Source: CAZKRU01 sp964555235 (lineage in GTDB: Bacteria > Verrucomicrobiota > Verrucomicrobiia > Methylacidiphilales > CAMAQI01). From it: a stretch of DNA of 64,000 bases. The notes beneath the pieces were generated by a model. It was not told the origin of the DNA and searched no databases. It saw nothing but the letters and a program-made list of their open reading frames with translations. The stretch covers positions 10,803 through 74,802 of the forward strand of contig CAZKRU010000007.1 in the NCBI GenBank assembly GCA_964555235.1, written 5' to 3'. Shown here one piece after another: positions 9,597 to 17,442 of this stretch. Each line of letters starts with the position of its first letter. The first letter of the stretch is position 1. A program made the translations under genes and the position numbers.

Positions 9597-9893
9597 ATGA
9601 GAATCTATTACTTCTTTATCGTCTTGGTGGTTTCAATGGCATTTCTCCAAGCGGGTCCGAGTGAAGAACGGAGTGGAGTCATCTCATTCAAAGGAAGAGT
9701 GACGGCAGTTGATAGTAATGCGAATCGTCCCGGATTTAGCTTCACCGCAGTGGATTCCGAAGGAAGAGTGAAGATGTTTTACATCGATAACCTGAAACAC
9801 TTGGATCTCAATGACCGGGTGGAACTTCACTATCGTAACACCGGCAAATTTCCGTTAAGCGTGACTCGCATTCGCTTCCTCCAGCCTCAATAG
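9597..9893 (+). CDS. Small secreted protein
   Basis: 98 residues with a signal peptide (YYFFIVLVVSMAFLQAG) and a beta-strand-rich body (GVISFKGRVTAVDSN, VKMFYIDNLKHLDLNDRVELHY) that resembles a small OB- or SH3-like barrel. No family is recognised. It stands alone between the coiled-coil protein and an inverted repeat. Confidence 0.65.
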   Translation: MRIYYFFIVLVVSMAFLQAGPSEERSGVISFKGRVTAVDSNANRPGFSFTAVDSEGRVKMFYIDNLKHLDLNDRVELHYRNTGKFPLSVTRIRFLQPQ

Positions 9894-9898
9894 TTGTT

Positions 9899-9985
9899 TC
9901 TCGCCAAGTCCGCCAAGACGCCAGGAAACCCTCTTTTGTTTTTAGATCGAATGCAATCCTTCGCGACTTGGCGGACTTCGCGAGA
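9899..9985. terminator. Inverted repeat between convergent genes
   Basis: Left arm 9899-9922 and right arm 9962-9985 match in 21 of 24 positions around a 39-nt loop. The core is AAGTCCGCCAAG and its complement. It lies between the converging 98-residue secreted protein and the SNF2 helicase gene, so a bidirectional terminator is likely. The core also looks like a dispersed palindromic repeat. Confidence 0.55.
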
Positions 9986-10010
9986 GACAGCGAATTTCCC
10001 TAGCAGTCGT

Positions 10011-12296
10011 TCAGATCATTCCGCTTCCCTGAAGTCGCTGGATCAGCTCGTGCGTCGCAAGGTCGATGATTTCGATCTCCACCGGTTTTTCCTCTTGAAC
10101 TTTTCCTGAAGAAAAATAGGCATCTCTCCATACGAGAACCCGAGGACGCCATAGGGTGGGATCGCCTGAGACGATGACGAGCCATTTTTTACCTTCGGGT
10201 TTCTCGATGACCTGACAGCGAACGAGTTGAGGACCGAGCTTTTTGCTCAAAAATTCGCGAAAGGAATTCGCCGTCGGAACGGATTTCTCATGACCCTCCA
10301 GCAAGGCGCGAGCTTGCTGAAGGACCGATGAGGAAGATTCTCCCCAAGGCATTCGGATAATCCCTTTCGGCGCATCCAAAATATTTTCAACCAGCGAGCG
10401 TTTCTCCTTCAGCAACGTCAACATGCGGTGCTCGAGGGTATTTTCGCACACTAAAAAAACGGAGGTTACGGAGCGCGTCTGCGTCGGACGCCAGGCACGG
10501 GCGATCCGTTGCTCAATTCGGGTGGCAGTCCAGGGAAGATCACAGTGAATCACGACGCTAGCTTGGGGAAGATCGAGTCCCATGCTCCCGGCATCGGTGC
10601 TGAGAAAGAGACGACAGTCAGGATCCGTTCGAAATTGCTGAACCGCTTCACGACGTCGATTCAGGGTCTGCCGTCCGGTATGCCACGCGTAATTCCAATG
10701 TCGCGATTCCGCCCGTTCCCGAACCGCCTCAAGAACGCGTTGCCATTCTGAAAAGACAATCACTTTGGTTTCGGAATGTGCTAGCGTACTCTCGAGAATT
10801 CGTTCCAGCTCATCGACTTTCGGAAGTGGAGCGTTCTCCGGTTTGACTCCATTGAGAAAAAGTCGCATCCGGGTGAGTTGTCGAAAGAGTTTGTTACGGT
10901 TTTCCGGACGACTGGAGCGATTCAAATCGGAAAGGAGCTTTTTTGCCTCCTGTTCCATCGCCAGATAAGTGGGGCGTTGAGAAGAGGGAAGGGGAATGGT
11001 GAAGTAGCGATCGGTGCGGTTGGGAAGTTCGTGTTCCACATCCGCTTTTTTACGACGAAGAAGGTAAGGACGAAGTCGCTCCCGGAGTCGATCCAGATTC
11101 CGGTAACCGCAGGGACGTCCTTTGGAATTGAATTCGTAGTACTCGCGATTGAACCGAAAGAGGGGGCCGAAGAGTTCCGGATCGAGAAAATCCATCAACG
11201 AGTAAAGATCGTCGAGACGGTTTTCAATCGGCGTTCCCGTTAAAACAAAAGCATAACGACTCTGAAGTCGCTTGATCGTTTGAGCGGTGCGCGTCTCCCA
11301 GTTTTTGATTCGTTGCGCTTCATCCAAGATAATGAGTTCCGGTCGCAGAGTTTGATTGATGAAATCGAGTTGGCCGGGAATTTGTTCGTAGTGGGCGAGG
11401 TGAAAGAAGGTAGAAGAAGCCCCTCCGAGCGGAGAGACAGAAGCGTCACAGAGCAATTCAACTTCCTCCAACCATTTCGTTTTCAGGCTCGCCGGAGTAA
11501 TGATGAGAACCCGTTGAACGGATCCAAGTTGCTTGAGAAGGAGTGAAGCAGCGATCGCCTGGACCGTTTTTCCAAGACCCATTTCATCGGCGAGCAACGC
11601 ACGCTCGCGAAACGCAAGGTGAAGCATTCCCTCCCGCTGATACGGGTAGAGCGGAAACCGAAGCAATGGATCTCCGGTTTTTCCCAGATGAACGGATTGT
11701 TCGTAATTTTGACGTAATCGGACTCCTTCCCGAAGTCGTTCTTTGCGCGAAAGCCAACGCGTGAGTTCCCGGGAGATACGGAGGTTGGGGATGGTGGAAG
11801 TTTGGAGAGATTCAATCACTTCGGTCGGGTCGGAAGAAAGTAAAATTCCTTCTGGCGAGAATGCTTTTTTCCAAAAAGGAGGAAGCTGATCCAAGCCGCG
11901 CTCGATGCGAAGCGTCTCTTCCGCCAGATCGACCGTCATTTCAATTCGGGGGGAGGGTGGGGGAGTGACGCCTGCTTCGCCGGTCGGATTCCAAAGGGGC
12001 TCTATGCGGCGAATGACTGCCGCCGCGTGCTTGCAAATCCCAAGACCGTTCACACGAAAGTCAGGACAGGTACAAAAGACGGGACCATGAGGAAGCCCAC
12101 GAATTTCAACTTCGTAACGGGAACCGCTGGCTCCGATCACTTCAAAATCGCCATAGATGGAGACTTCCGGAGTGAGTGAGCGAATCTTCATCCGCTCCTG
12201 ACTTCCGCGAAGCAGGCGCTTCGCCCGCTCTTGGGCGTCCGTCGTCCGCCAATCGTCCGAGGAACGCGATACTCGTGAAGCTGGACTAGAATCCAT
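10011..12296 (-). CDS. SNF2-family helicase with N-terminal SWIM zinc finger
   Basis: 761 residues. A SWIM finger (C75-x-C77 ... C88-x-H90, in FCTCPDFRVNGLGICKH) is followed by the Swi2/Snf2 ATPase: Walker A DEMGLGKT at 236-244, the DEAQ box at 325-328, TGTPIENRL, and the helicase C motifs with LSTDAGSMGLDLPQASVV and QRIARAWRPTQ. The family translocates on duplex DNA and remodels protein-DNA complexes; it resembles bacterial HepA/RapA-like or Rad54-like enzymes. The ATG at 12296 is the first plausible start. Confidence 0.9.
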   Translation of the reverse strand: MDSSPASRVSRSSDDWRTTDAQERAKRLLRGSQERMKIRSLTPEVSIYGDFEVIGASGSRYEVEIRGLPHGPVFCTCPDFRVNGLGICKHAAAVIRRIEPLWNPTGEAGVTPPPSPRIEMTVDLAEETLRIERGLDQLPPFWKKAFSPEGILLSSDPTEVIESLQTSTIPNLRISRELTRWLSRKERLREGVRLRQNYEQSVHLGKTGDPLLRFPLYPYQREGMLHLAFRERALLADEMGLGKTVQAIAASLLLKQLGSVQRVLIITPASLKTKWLEEVELLCDASVSPLGGASSTFFHLAHYEQIPGQLDFINQTLRPELIILDEAQRIKNWETRTAQTIKRLQSRYAFVLTGTPIENRLDDLYSLMDFLDPELFGPLFRFNREYYEFNSKGRPCGYRNLDRLRERLRPYLLRRKKADVEHELPNRTDRYFTIPLPSSQRPTYLAMEQEAKKLLSDLNRSSRPENRNKLFRQLTRMRLFLNGVKPENAPLPKVDELERILESTLAHSETKVIVFSEWQRVLEAVRERAESRHWNYAWHTGRQTLNRRREAVQQFRTDPDCRLFLSTDAGSMGLDLPQASVVIHCDLPWTATRIEQRIARAWRPTQTRSVTSVFLVCENTLEHRMLTLLKEKRSLVENILDAPKGIIRMPWGESSSSVLQQARALLEGHEKSVPTANSFREFLSKKLGPQLVRCQVIEKPEGKKWLVIVSGDPTLWRPRVLVWRDAYFSSGKVQEEKPVEIEIIDLATHELIQRLQGSGMI

Positions 12297-12493
12297 CGCA
12301 AAACCCTAACCAGCTAAGAGAGAGAACCAAGATCTTTCTCGCGCAGAAAACCCTTCTGAAAGAAAAAACTCCCCTGGCCGGAGGCCCGATTGGTTTGGTG
12401 CGAGGGCGAAGGGGGGCACAACCGCCGTGCTCGCAGAGGGCAAAAAAAGTTTTCTCAGCGGACTCGGCGATCTCTGCGCGAAAATAATCAGTA

Positions 12494-13507
12494 TTAAGCG
12501 AAAACAGCCGCGCGTTTTGCGCGTCCCGGACGGGATCCTCGGACGGGAGTCGTTGACTTCTCTGGGCGAGGGGAACGCATCATCGAGCGGTTGTAGGAAG
12601 GAGGATGCGAGTAGTCGCGCAACGTCGCTTCATGCAGCGCAAGCTCTTCTTTTGCCTGAGCGAGCTCCAACTCGTAGCCTTTACGAAGCTTGGCGATGGA
12701 TCCTTTGCGGCGACGATCCTCACGATTTTTCGAGAATCCCCAAGCGGGCTGGTTTTTAAAGTGGTTTAATTCACGATCTAATTGAGAGCGCTTTTGTTCC
12801 AGATAATCAGAGACCCGGATTAACATCGAAACGGTCGGTTCGCTATCCGCAAAGCATTCTTCGGCATCGCAGAGAAGAGAGATTTTCTCGAGCTCCGAAT
12901 GATTTTCTCCCAGATAAGCCTGCTGGGCATCGAACCAGAGGGAATCCATTTGTGAGGTATGAATTTTTCGAATATCCGGATGCAAGCGACGAACGAGTTG
13001 ACGGTAAAGCGATTTAAAGGAATCGACGGAATGGGCCTTTTTAGGGGCCTGCTTTTTCAAAATGCCGGGGCGAAAACCGAACATCCGTTCAAAGGTATCA
13101 TTGATTTCGTCTTCTTCCGTCTCCGGCTCCGGAGCCGCCTTCGGATTAACACCGAGCTTCTCGCGTTGAATCTGGACCCGTTGATATGCCTGATGATGGG
13201 TCAATCCAAAGCGAAGCGCGACGAGATCGACTTCGACAATGAGGTTCTGCTTGGCCGCCGCCTGATTCTTCGCATTTTGAAGCTCTTGAAGCAATGGGCC
13301 GAATTCTGTCTTCAGCCAGCGCTCGTAAGCCGGCTCATCTTCTTCCGTAAAACGATGAATCTGTTCTTGAACCGATTGAATGGAGTTCAGGAGTTTTTTG
13401 TAACGATGACGCGCTTCCTTTCGAATCGGCGCATTCGGGATCAGGATCAGCGAGTAGTTGGGTTGAGGAAGGGTGGAAATCGATGAGCGTTTTTTACGTT
13501 TCGTCAC
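12494..13507 (-). CDS. J-domain-like protein
   Basis: About 337 residues counted from the GTG at 13507 (VTKRKKRSS). The frame stays open to a TTG at 13588, but that extension would overlap the dif-like site and looks unlikely. The centre holds LYRQLVRRLHPDIRK, the helix II-HPD-helix III core of DnaJ-like co-chaperones. The rest is charged coiled coil, and the C-terminus is very basic. It probably recruits an Hsp70, though the substrate is unknown. It is the last chromosomal gene before the conjugative element, and its likely promoter lies in the element boundary. Confidence 0.6.
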   Translation of the reverse strand: MTKRKKRSSISTLPQPNYSLILIPNAPIRKEARHRYKKLLNSIQSVQEQIHRFTEEDEPAYERWLKTEFGPLLQELQNAKNQAAAKQNLIVEVDLVALRFGLTHHQAYQRVQIQREKLGVNPKAAPEPETEEDEINDTFERMFGFRPGILKKQAPKKAHSVDSFKSLYRQLVRRLHPDIRKIHTSQMDSLWFDAQQAYLGENHSELEKISLLCDAEECFADSEPTVSMLIRVSDYLEQKRSQLDRELNHFKNQPAWGFSKNREDRRRKGSIAKLRKGYELELAQAKEELALHEATLRDYSHPPSYNRSMMRSPRPEKSTTPVRGSRPGRAKRAAVFA

Positions 13508-13591
13508 AGGAATGGCACTATAGCCCAAGATTGAAAAAATGCTAGTCAATGATTTGAATGCGCCAAATGGGAGGCAATTTCCAGTCAATCT

Positions 13592-13619
13592 ATTTTATAT
13601 GACATATACTATAGGTCAT
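13592..13619 (-). other. Left dif-like site (attL candidate)
   Basis: Read on the minus strand: XerC-side arm ATGACCTATAG, centre TATATG, XerD-side arm TCATATAAAAT. The centre and XerD arm are identical to the right site; the XerC arm is not. The site is itself a near-perfect palindrome over 13598-13620, with outer TATGAC/GTCATA arms. The XerD arm doubles as a TATAAAAT -10 box for the leftward J-domain gene. Confidence 0.65.
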
Positions 13620-13697
13620 ACAGTAGTCCCCGAAACCCGCTTTTATATTTATTTGAAATTACACGATTTGCAAGATGAAGTTTAAAAATTCTTAAAC

Positions 13698-13712
13698 ATA
13701 GTATATTACTAT
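13698..13712. promoter_or_regulatory. TAGTA-N3-TACTA operator-like palindrome
   Basis: Exact ATAGTATATTACTAT, one of three identical 15-mers in the element. No gene start is near it in the integrated state. In the circular form it would lie about 90 bp upstream of the tra operon promoter. A variant with swapped arms, TACTATGATAGTA, sits at 13814-13826. Confidence 0.5.
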
Positions 13713-13845
13713 TATAGGCGTTCCTCAATTAAATTTTCTAAATTTATTTTCAGCATCTACCAATGAAAACATTCAATCGCAAGAATGCAATTAGAATGTA
13801 ACCACTACTACTATACTATGATAGTATTTTGTCGCTTGCGTGGTC

Positions 13846-14370
13846 TTACAGGGTAAAGGTATGGGTTTTGTGCTCGTCGCCGTAAATCATCATGAAGTCG
13901 GTATCGACGCCTTTCAAGGGAAACCTCAAGGAACAGGCTCTAACGCTAATAGGATTTAACGGGCAGCGATCGAGGTAATTCCAAGGAGCATAATCGAAGC
14001 GGATCACTGAGCGATGCTGGAAGTACATTCCCTTGTGAAAGGTCTTCTTGGTGCGATAACCGTATTTTTCCGGGTTCTGTCCAAAGCGCCTTTTGTGGAA
14101 CTCGATGTCGATACAAAGGTCGGTAACGATTTTCTTGTACCGGGACTCATAAGGCTGAATGAGATACCGGTGAAGCTGTGGAGAAATATAGCATTGCTCG
14201 GCCACATGGAAATATTCGCAAATAAAGGAGATGTCCACGAAGTCTTTTAGGAGGTGGACGGTTTTATCCGACTTACCGATATTCTCGTGAACAAATGCAT
14301 TTTCGTTCTGGGGAGGCAAATCCGAGTTTGAATTGCTCTTGGGAAAGAAGGATTTGATGAAGTCTTTCAT
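13846..14370 (-). CDS. Hypothetical protein coupled to the AAA+ gene
   Basis: 174 residues, no signal peptide or membrane segment. There is an aromatic and Cys-containing C-terminal half (FDYAPWNYLDRCPLNP) and I recognise no family. Its ATG overlaps the TGA of the upstream AAA+ ATPase gene (ATGA), so translation is coupled and the two proteins may work together, for example as a substrate adaptor. It is the leftmost gene of the element. Confidence 0.65.
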   Translation of the reverse strand: MKDFIKSFFPKSNSNSDLPPQNENAFVHENIGKSDKTVHLLKDFVDISFICEYFHVAEQCYISPQLHRYLIQPYESRYKKIVTDLCIDIEFHKRRFGQNPEKYGYRTKKTFHKGMYFQHRSVIRFDYAPWNYLDRCPLNPISVRACSLRFPLKGVDTDFMMIYGDEHKTHTFTL

Positions 14371-15275
14371 GGGATGATCTGGAATTTGAGGTTTTCGTGC
14401 GAGTATTCGAGTTTGCCGCTGTGGTGCTGTTTGGAGAGGATCCCGTCAGCAATCGCTTTGCGGATGTGAAATTGAATGACGTTACGGAGATTTCTGGCTC
14501 CGTATTTGTCATCATAGCCCAAGTCCAGAAGCCGGTTGAGAGCGACAGCGGAGGCCGTGATCTCAAAACCCTGCTCTTCACGCAAGCGTCTAATTTCTTT
14601 ATCAACCATCAGGGCGCAAATACGGCGTTGGTCTTCAAGGGTAAGCTTGTTATAGACAATCATGTTCCTGAATCGGCGAATGAATTCGGGTCGGAACTCT
14701 CTGGCGACTTGTTGCTGAACATAGTCGCGGATCCGAGAAAAAGGAACGTAGTGGCTATCCACGATTTTCGCGGAGCCGATATTGGAGGTCATGATGAGGT
14801 AGAAATTCCTCAAATCGATCGTTTTACCATCCCCAACCGTGATCCGTCTCTCGTCGTAGATCTGGAGAAATAGATCTCGAATGTCTGGATGAGCCTTTTC
14901 TATTTCGTCGAATAGGATTACGCCTTTCGTGGCATTGCCTAAACTGCGGCCCAGTCGGCCAATGTTCCCCGTATGATCCCCGATGAAGTTTTTGATCGAG
15001 TCTTGGTGTTTGAATTCTGACATATCAAACGGGTAATAGCACTCAGAGTCAAATAGGACTGCGGCGATTGCCTTTGAGGTTTCGGTTTTTCCGACTCCGG
15101 TAGGCCCAAGAAAGAAGAAGCATCCTTTCGGCTCCTCGGACGAGGTAAGATTGAGCTCCCCTTGAATAATGACTTGAGCGACCTCATGAATAGCATCGTC
15201 TTGACCGATGACCCTAGCTCTGAGTTTTGCCTCAAAGGAGTTGATGCGATCGATGAATTCAGGCTCAAGCTTCAT
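14367..15275 (-). CDS. AAA+ ATPase resembling the ClpB/ClpA second ATPase module
   Basis: 302 residues from the ATG at 15275; a GTG at 15317 would add 14 residues. It begins with RVIGQDDAIHEVAQVI, then Walker A GPTGVGKT (57-64), Walker B LFDEIEKAHPD (near 120-130), the arginine-finger region RPEFIRRF, and sensor 2 GYDDKYGARNLRN. This is one Clp/Hsp100 D2-type module without the D1 module or N-domain, and no ClpP-binding loop is obvious. On a plasmid-like element it may remodel replication or transfer complexes. It overlaps both neighbouring genes. Confidence 0.82.
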   Translation of the reverse strand: MKLEPEFIDRINSFEAKLRARVIGQDDAIHEVAQVIIQGELNLTSSEEPKGCFFFLGPTGVGKTETSKAIAAVLFDSECYYPFDMSEFKHQDSIKNFIGDHTGNIGRLGRSLGNATKGVILFDEIEKAHPDIRDLFLQIYDERRITVGDGKTIDLRNFYLIMTSNIGSAKIVDSHYVPFSRIRDYVQQQVAREFRPEFIRRFRNMIVYNKLTLEDQRRICALMVDKEIRRLREEQGFEITASAVALNRLLDLGYDDKYGARNLRNVIQFHIRKAIADGILSKQHHSGKLEYSHENLKFQIIP

Positions 15276-15606
15276 TTGTGCTTTCAGTGGATAGGTTTTT
15301 TTTCTTGAATCGTGCACGTCGCCGGTCGTTCTGAATGACTTTATCGGAATCCTCCTTTAGGGTGGAATCGACCGCACACCGATTGATGCAAAGATTGATG
15401 AGCTGCGATTGGTTGAGCTTTATCCCAAAGTTAAGGAGCGTTGCATCGATCTCCTTGAGTTTCTGTAGCTGCTCCTCCTGTGCGACAACTTGGAGCCGCG
15501 CAGAGGTTGCGCTGGTTAAATAGGTTTGAGTCCTGGGGTGGTTTGAGGGCGCATAGAACCGAATCACTTTTTTGAGACCGGCAACGTGTTTTTTATCGAG
15601 GGCCAT
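15265..15606 (-). CDS. Small basic protein, probable partner of ParA
   Basis: 113 residues, Lys/Arg-rich, starting MALDKKHVAGLKKVIRFY with a helical centre (SARLQVVAQEEQLQKLKEIDATLL) and a basic tail RRRARFKKK. No family is recognised. Position, size and charge fit a centromere-binding protein encoded next to ParA, and a TAGTA-N3-TACTA palindrome lies 23 nt upstream of its ATG. It is the best candidate for the element-wide regulator, by analogy with KorB of RK2. This is inference. Confidence 0.6.
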   Translation of the reverse strand: MALDKKHVAGLKKVIRFYAPSNHPRTQTYLTSATSARLQVVAQEEQLQKLKEIDATLLNFGIKLNQSQLINLCINRCAVDSTLKEDSDKVIQNDRRRARFKKKNLSTESTNEA

Positions 15607-15628
15607 GATCTATCCTTTCGTAGTAAGT

Positions 15629-15641
15629 TAGTAATATACTA
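15629..15641. promoter_or_regulatory. TAGTA-N3-TACTA operator-like palindrome
   Basis: TAGTAATATACTA between parA and the downstream small basic gene, 23 nt before the latter's ATG. A further half-site, TAGTAAGT, lies just to the left. Confidence 0.5.
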
Positions 15642-15649
15642 TTACAGTA

Positions 15650-16210
15650 TTATTTAATGGCAAGCGTCAAGATCTCCATGACGATCGACTGGAGTTCAAT
15701 CTTTCCGGATTTGGAGAGCGAGCTCCAGCCTTGCATTACGGAATGCTGATACTCCTGCTTGCGGTGGAGTTTGGATTCAAGAGCCGAGACCCCCAAGCTC
15801 TCCGCGAATTCATCGATGTTGTTGGAAAGGATTGTCCCCTTCTCCACTTGGTTGAAGATGAGGTAGAGCGGGGTTTGAACCATGTCACGGATCCTCCGGA
15901 TCGTCGCACTGGAGGTTTTCAAATCTGCTGGGGAAGGAGACGTGACAAGGAACAGGTGAGTCGCTTGATGAACCGCTTTGATCCAAGCCGCACTGTCGAA
16001 ATCCGGAGGGGTATCAACAAATGCGATGTCGGAATCATTTTGAGGCTGATCTGGAGCAACTTGCTGCCACCACTCGGTTGCAGTCTGCTGCTTGTCGCAA
16101 TCGATAATTCTGACTTGTTTCTTGAGGTGGTGCAGCGCGAGAGCGCACCCGACCGTGAGGGTAGTTTTTCCGACGCCGCCTTTGCCGTTGACGAATGTAA
16201 TGTACTTCAT
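15650..16210 (-). CDS. parA: ParA-family partition ATPase
   Basis: 186 residues from the ATG at 16210 (MKYITFVNGKGG). The deviant Walker A is KGGVGKTT (10-17), followed by IIDCDKQQTATEWW, and Walker B FVDTPPDF. It is a small plasmid-type ParA without an N-terminal DNA-binding region, which moves replicons on the nucleoid with a centromere-binding partner. The frame is open to 16261 but the extra residues are not family-like. An exact operator palindrome lies about 70 nt upstream. Confidence 0.88.
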   Translation of the reverse strand: MKYITFVNGKGGVGKTTLTVGCALALHHLKKQVRIIDCDKQQTATEWWQQVAPDQPQNDSDIAFVDTPPDFDSAAWIKAVHQATHLFLVTSPSPADLKTSSATIRRIRDMVQTPLYLIFNQVEKGTILSNNIDEFAESLGVSALESKLHRKQEYQHSVMQGWSSLSKSGKIELQSIVMEILTLAIK

Positions 16211-16281
16211 TTGAGACGAATCCTTTTGGTTAAGAGTTAAAGAGGCGATTCGTTCTCGCAAAAGCTTACTAAGATAGTAGG

Positions 16282-16296
16282 ATAGTATATTACTAT
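16282..16296. promoter_or_regulatory. TAGTA-N3-TACTA operator-like palindrome
   Basis: Exact ATAGTATATTACTAT in the 128-nt space between parA (minus) and the next plus-strand gene, flanked by extra half-sites (ATAGTAGG, TACTATTC). It is well placed to control both divergent genes. Confidence 0.55.
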
Positions 16297-16338
16297 ACTA
16301 TTCTAGTCAAGTGAAAATTCTCTTGCGATTATTTCGAT

Positions 16339-16833
16339 ATGAATAATCGAGTCAGAATCGAAATGGACTGGGATTTATATGTAAAGCTAAAGGAATTCTT
16401 TTGCACAGTGGAGTGTGAGTTTATGGAGGATAAAAAACCTCTTGAAATAACGGATTCATATTTTCCAGCGTGGAAGTTTTACTTTGATAAAAGGGGGTAT
16501 CACCGAATGAGCTGTGCAGAGTTTCGAGAAGCGGCACGAAGTGGTGTGTTTTTTCAAGGAACCGTTTTAAGAACATTCTTTGGTCGAGACAAATGGGAGC
16601 CCGATGGATTTACTGTTAATTTCTACTGGGAAAACAAGCGTTTTGAAAGCGGCATAATTATCGCGGTCGATCATGAGGATCTCCTTGAGAAGATGAGATC
16701 AAGAATTCGCTATTACGGTCTATCGCCTCTGCAACTGGAACATTTTTATGCCTCGATAGAATCGAGTTTGATGAAGATTCCGAAAGCGTTTCGGCGTCGG
16801 CAGCTTTTCAGCTTTCCTCGCAAGGCTGATTAG
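16339..16833 (+). CDS. Hypothetical protein
   Basis: 164 residues, soluble, rich in aromatic residues (WKFYFDKRGYHRM, TVNFYWENKRF) with a basic end (AFRRRQLFSFPRKAD). No family is recognised. It is transcribed away from parA behind a palindromic operator-like site, and another such site follows it. It is probably an element accessory gene. Confidence 0.65.
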   Translation: MNNRVRIEMDWDLYVKLKEFFCTVECEFMEDKKPLEITDSYFPAWKFYFDKRGYHRMSCAEFREAARSGVFFQGTVLRTFFGRDKWEPDGFTVNFYWENKRFESGIIIAVDHEDLLEKMRSRIRYYGLSPLQLEHFYASIESSLMKIPKAFRRRQLFSFPRKAD

Positions 16834-16857
16834 CGAGATTCCAGACAGCTAGATAAG

Positions 16858-16872
16858 ATAGTATATTACTAT
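16858..16872. promoter_or_regulatory. TAGTA-N3-TACTA operator-like palindrome
   Basis: Third exact copy of ATAGTATATTACTAT, 67 nt upstream of the next plus-strand start at 16940. Confidence 0.52.
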
Positions 16873-16939
16873 AAATAGGTGTTAAACGAAAATAATGAAG
16901 GTCTTGAACTCGTTCACATGATGCGTCTATTCTTGGGTA

Positions 16940-17407
16940 ATGAGACTCAATCCAATTTACTTCGATGAAGAGACAATATTCAAGAATGGAGGCATTAGCA
17001 TTACAGACCTTCGTTTAATAACTCCATTGGGCGCGTGCCCAATTGACTACGTGGAATCTTTTGAAATAGTTCCCAATAATCGGGCACAAATGAAGCAAAC
17101 ATGGTGTGATTGGCTGGCAGGCATTTCTGCTTCTTTACTTTTACCGTTTGCGATTTGCTGTGCTGTGAAATTCCCGATTTTTGTAAATGTTAGCATTCTG
17201 GTGTTGGCTGCTCTTTTGTGTTTAAGATCTCTTCACTACATGCACTCAGCGAGACGAGCTCGTAGCTCGAATTTTGAAATTTATGCCAACTGCAATAGCG
17301 GCCATCGGCTACTGGTTGAAAATTTCGAAAATTACGAGGATGCGAGTTATTGGTGTGCTGAATACTGTCGCTATCTTTGTAAAGCAAGGGACTTTAAACG
17401 AGATTAA
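16940..17407 (+). CDS. Two-helix membrane protein of unknown function
   Basis: 155 residues. A soluble beta-rich start (IYFDEETIFKNGGISITDLRLIT) is followed by two membrane helices (about 58-75 and 78-95) and a Cys/Tyr-rich tail (ASYWCAEYCRYLCKA). The layout is loosely like DUF6232, but I am not sure. It faces the coupling-protein gene tail to tail. Confidence 0.62.
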   Translation: MRLNPIYFDEETIFKNGGISITDLRLITPLGACPIDYVESFEIVPNNRAQMKQTWCDWLAGISASLLLPFAICCAVKFPIFVNVSILVLAALLCLRSLHYMHSARRARSSNFEIYANCNSGHRLLVENFENYEDASYWCAEYCRYLCKARDFKRD

Positions 17408-17442
17408 TATTTATCTATGAAATCGCGGCCAAGTAGCCGCAA

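Noticed and set aside
13590..13608. The 19-bp boundary repeat read purely as a shared promoter element
   Set aside because: It does contain a -10-like TATAAAAT, and this may be functional, but the dif-like layout at 42240-42267 and its position at both element ends are better explained by Xer recombination. Kept as an alternative.
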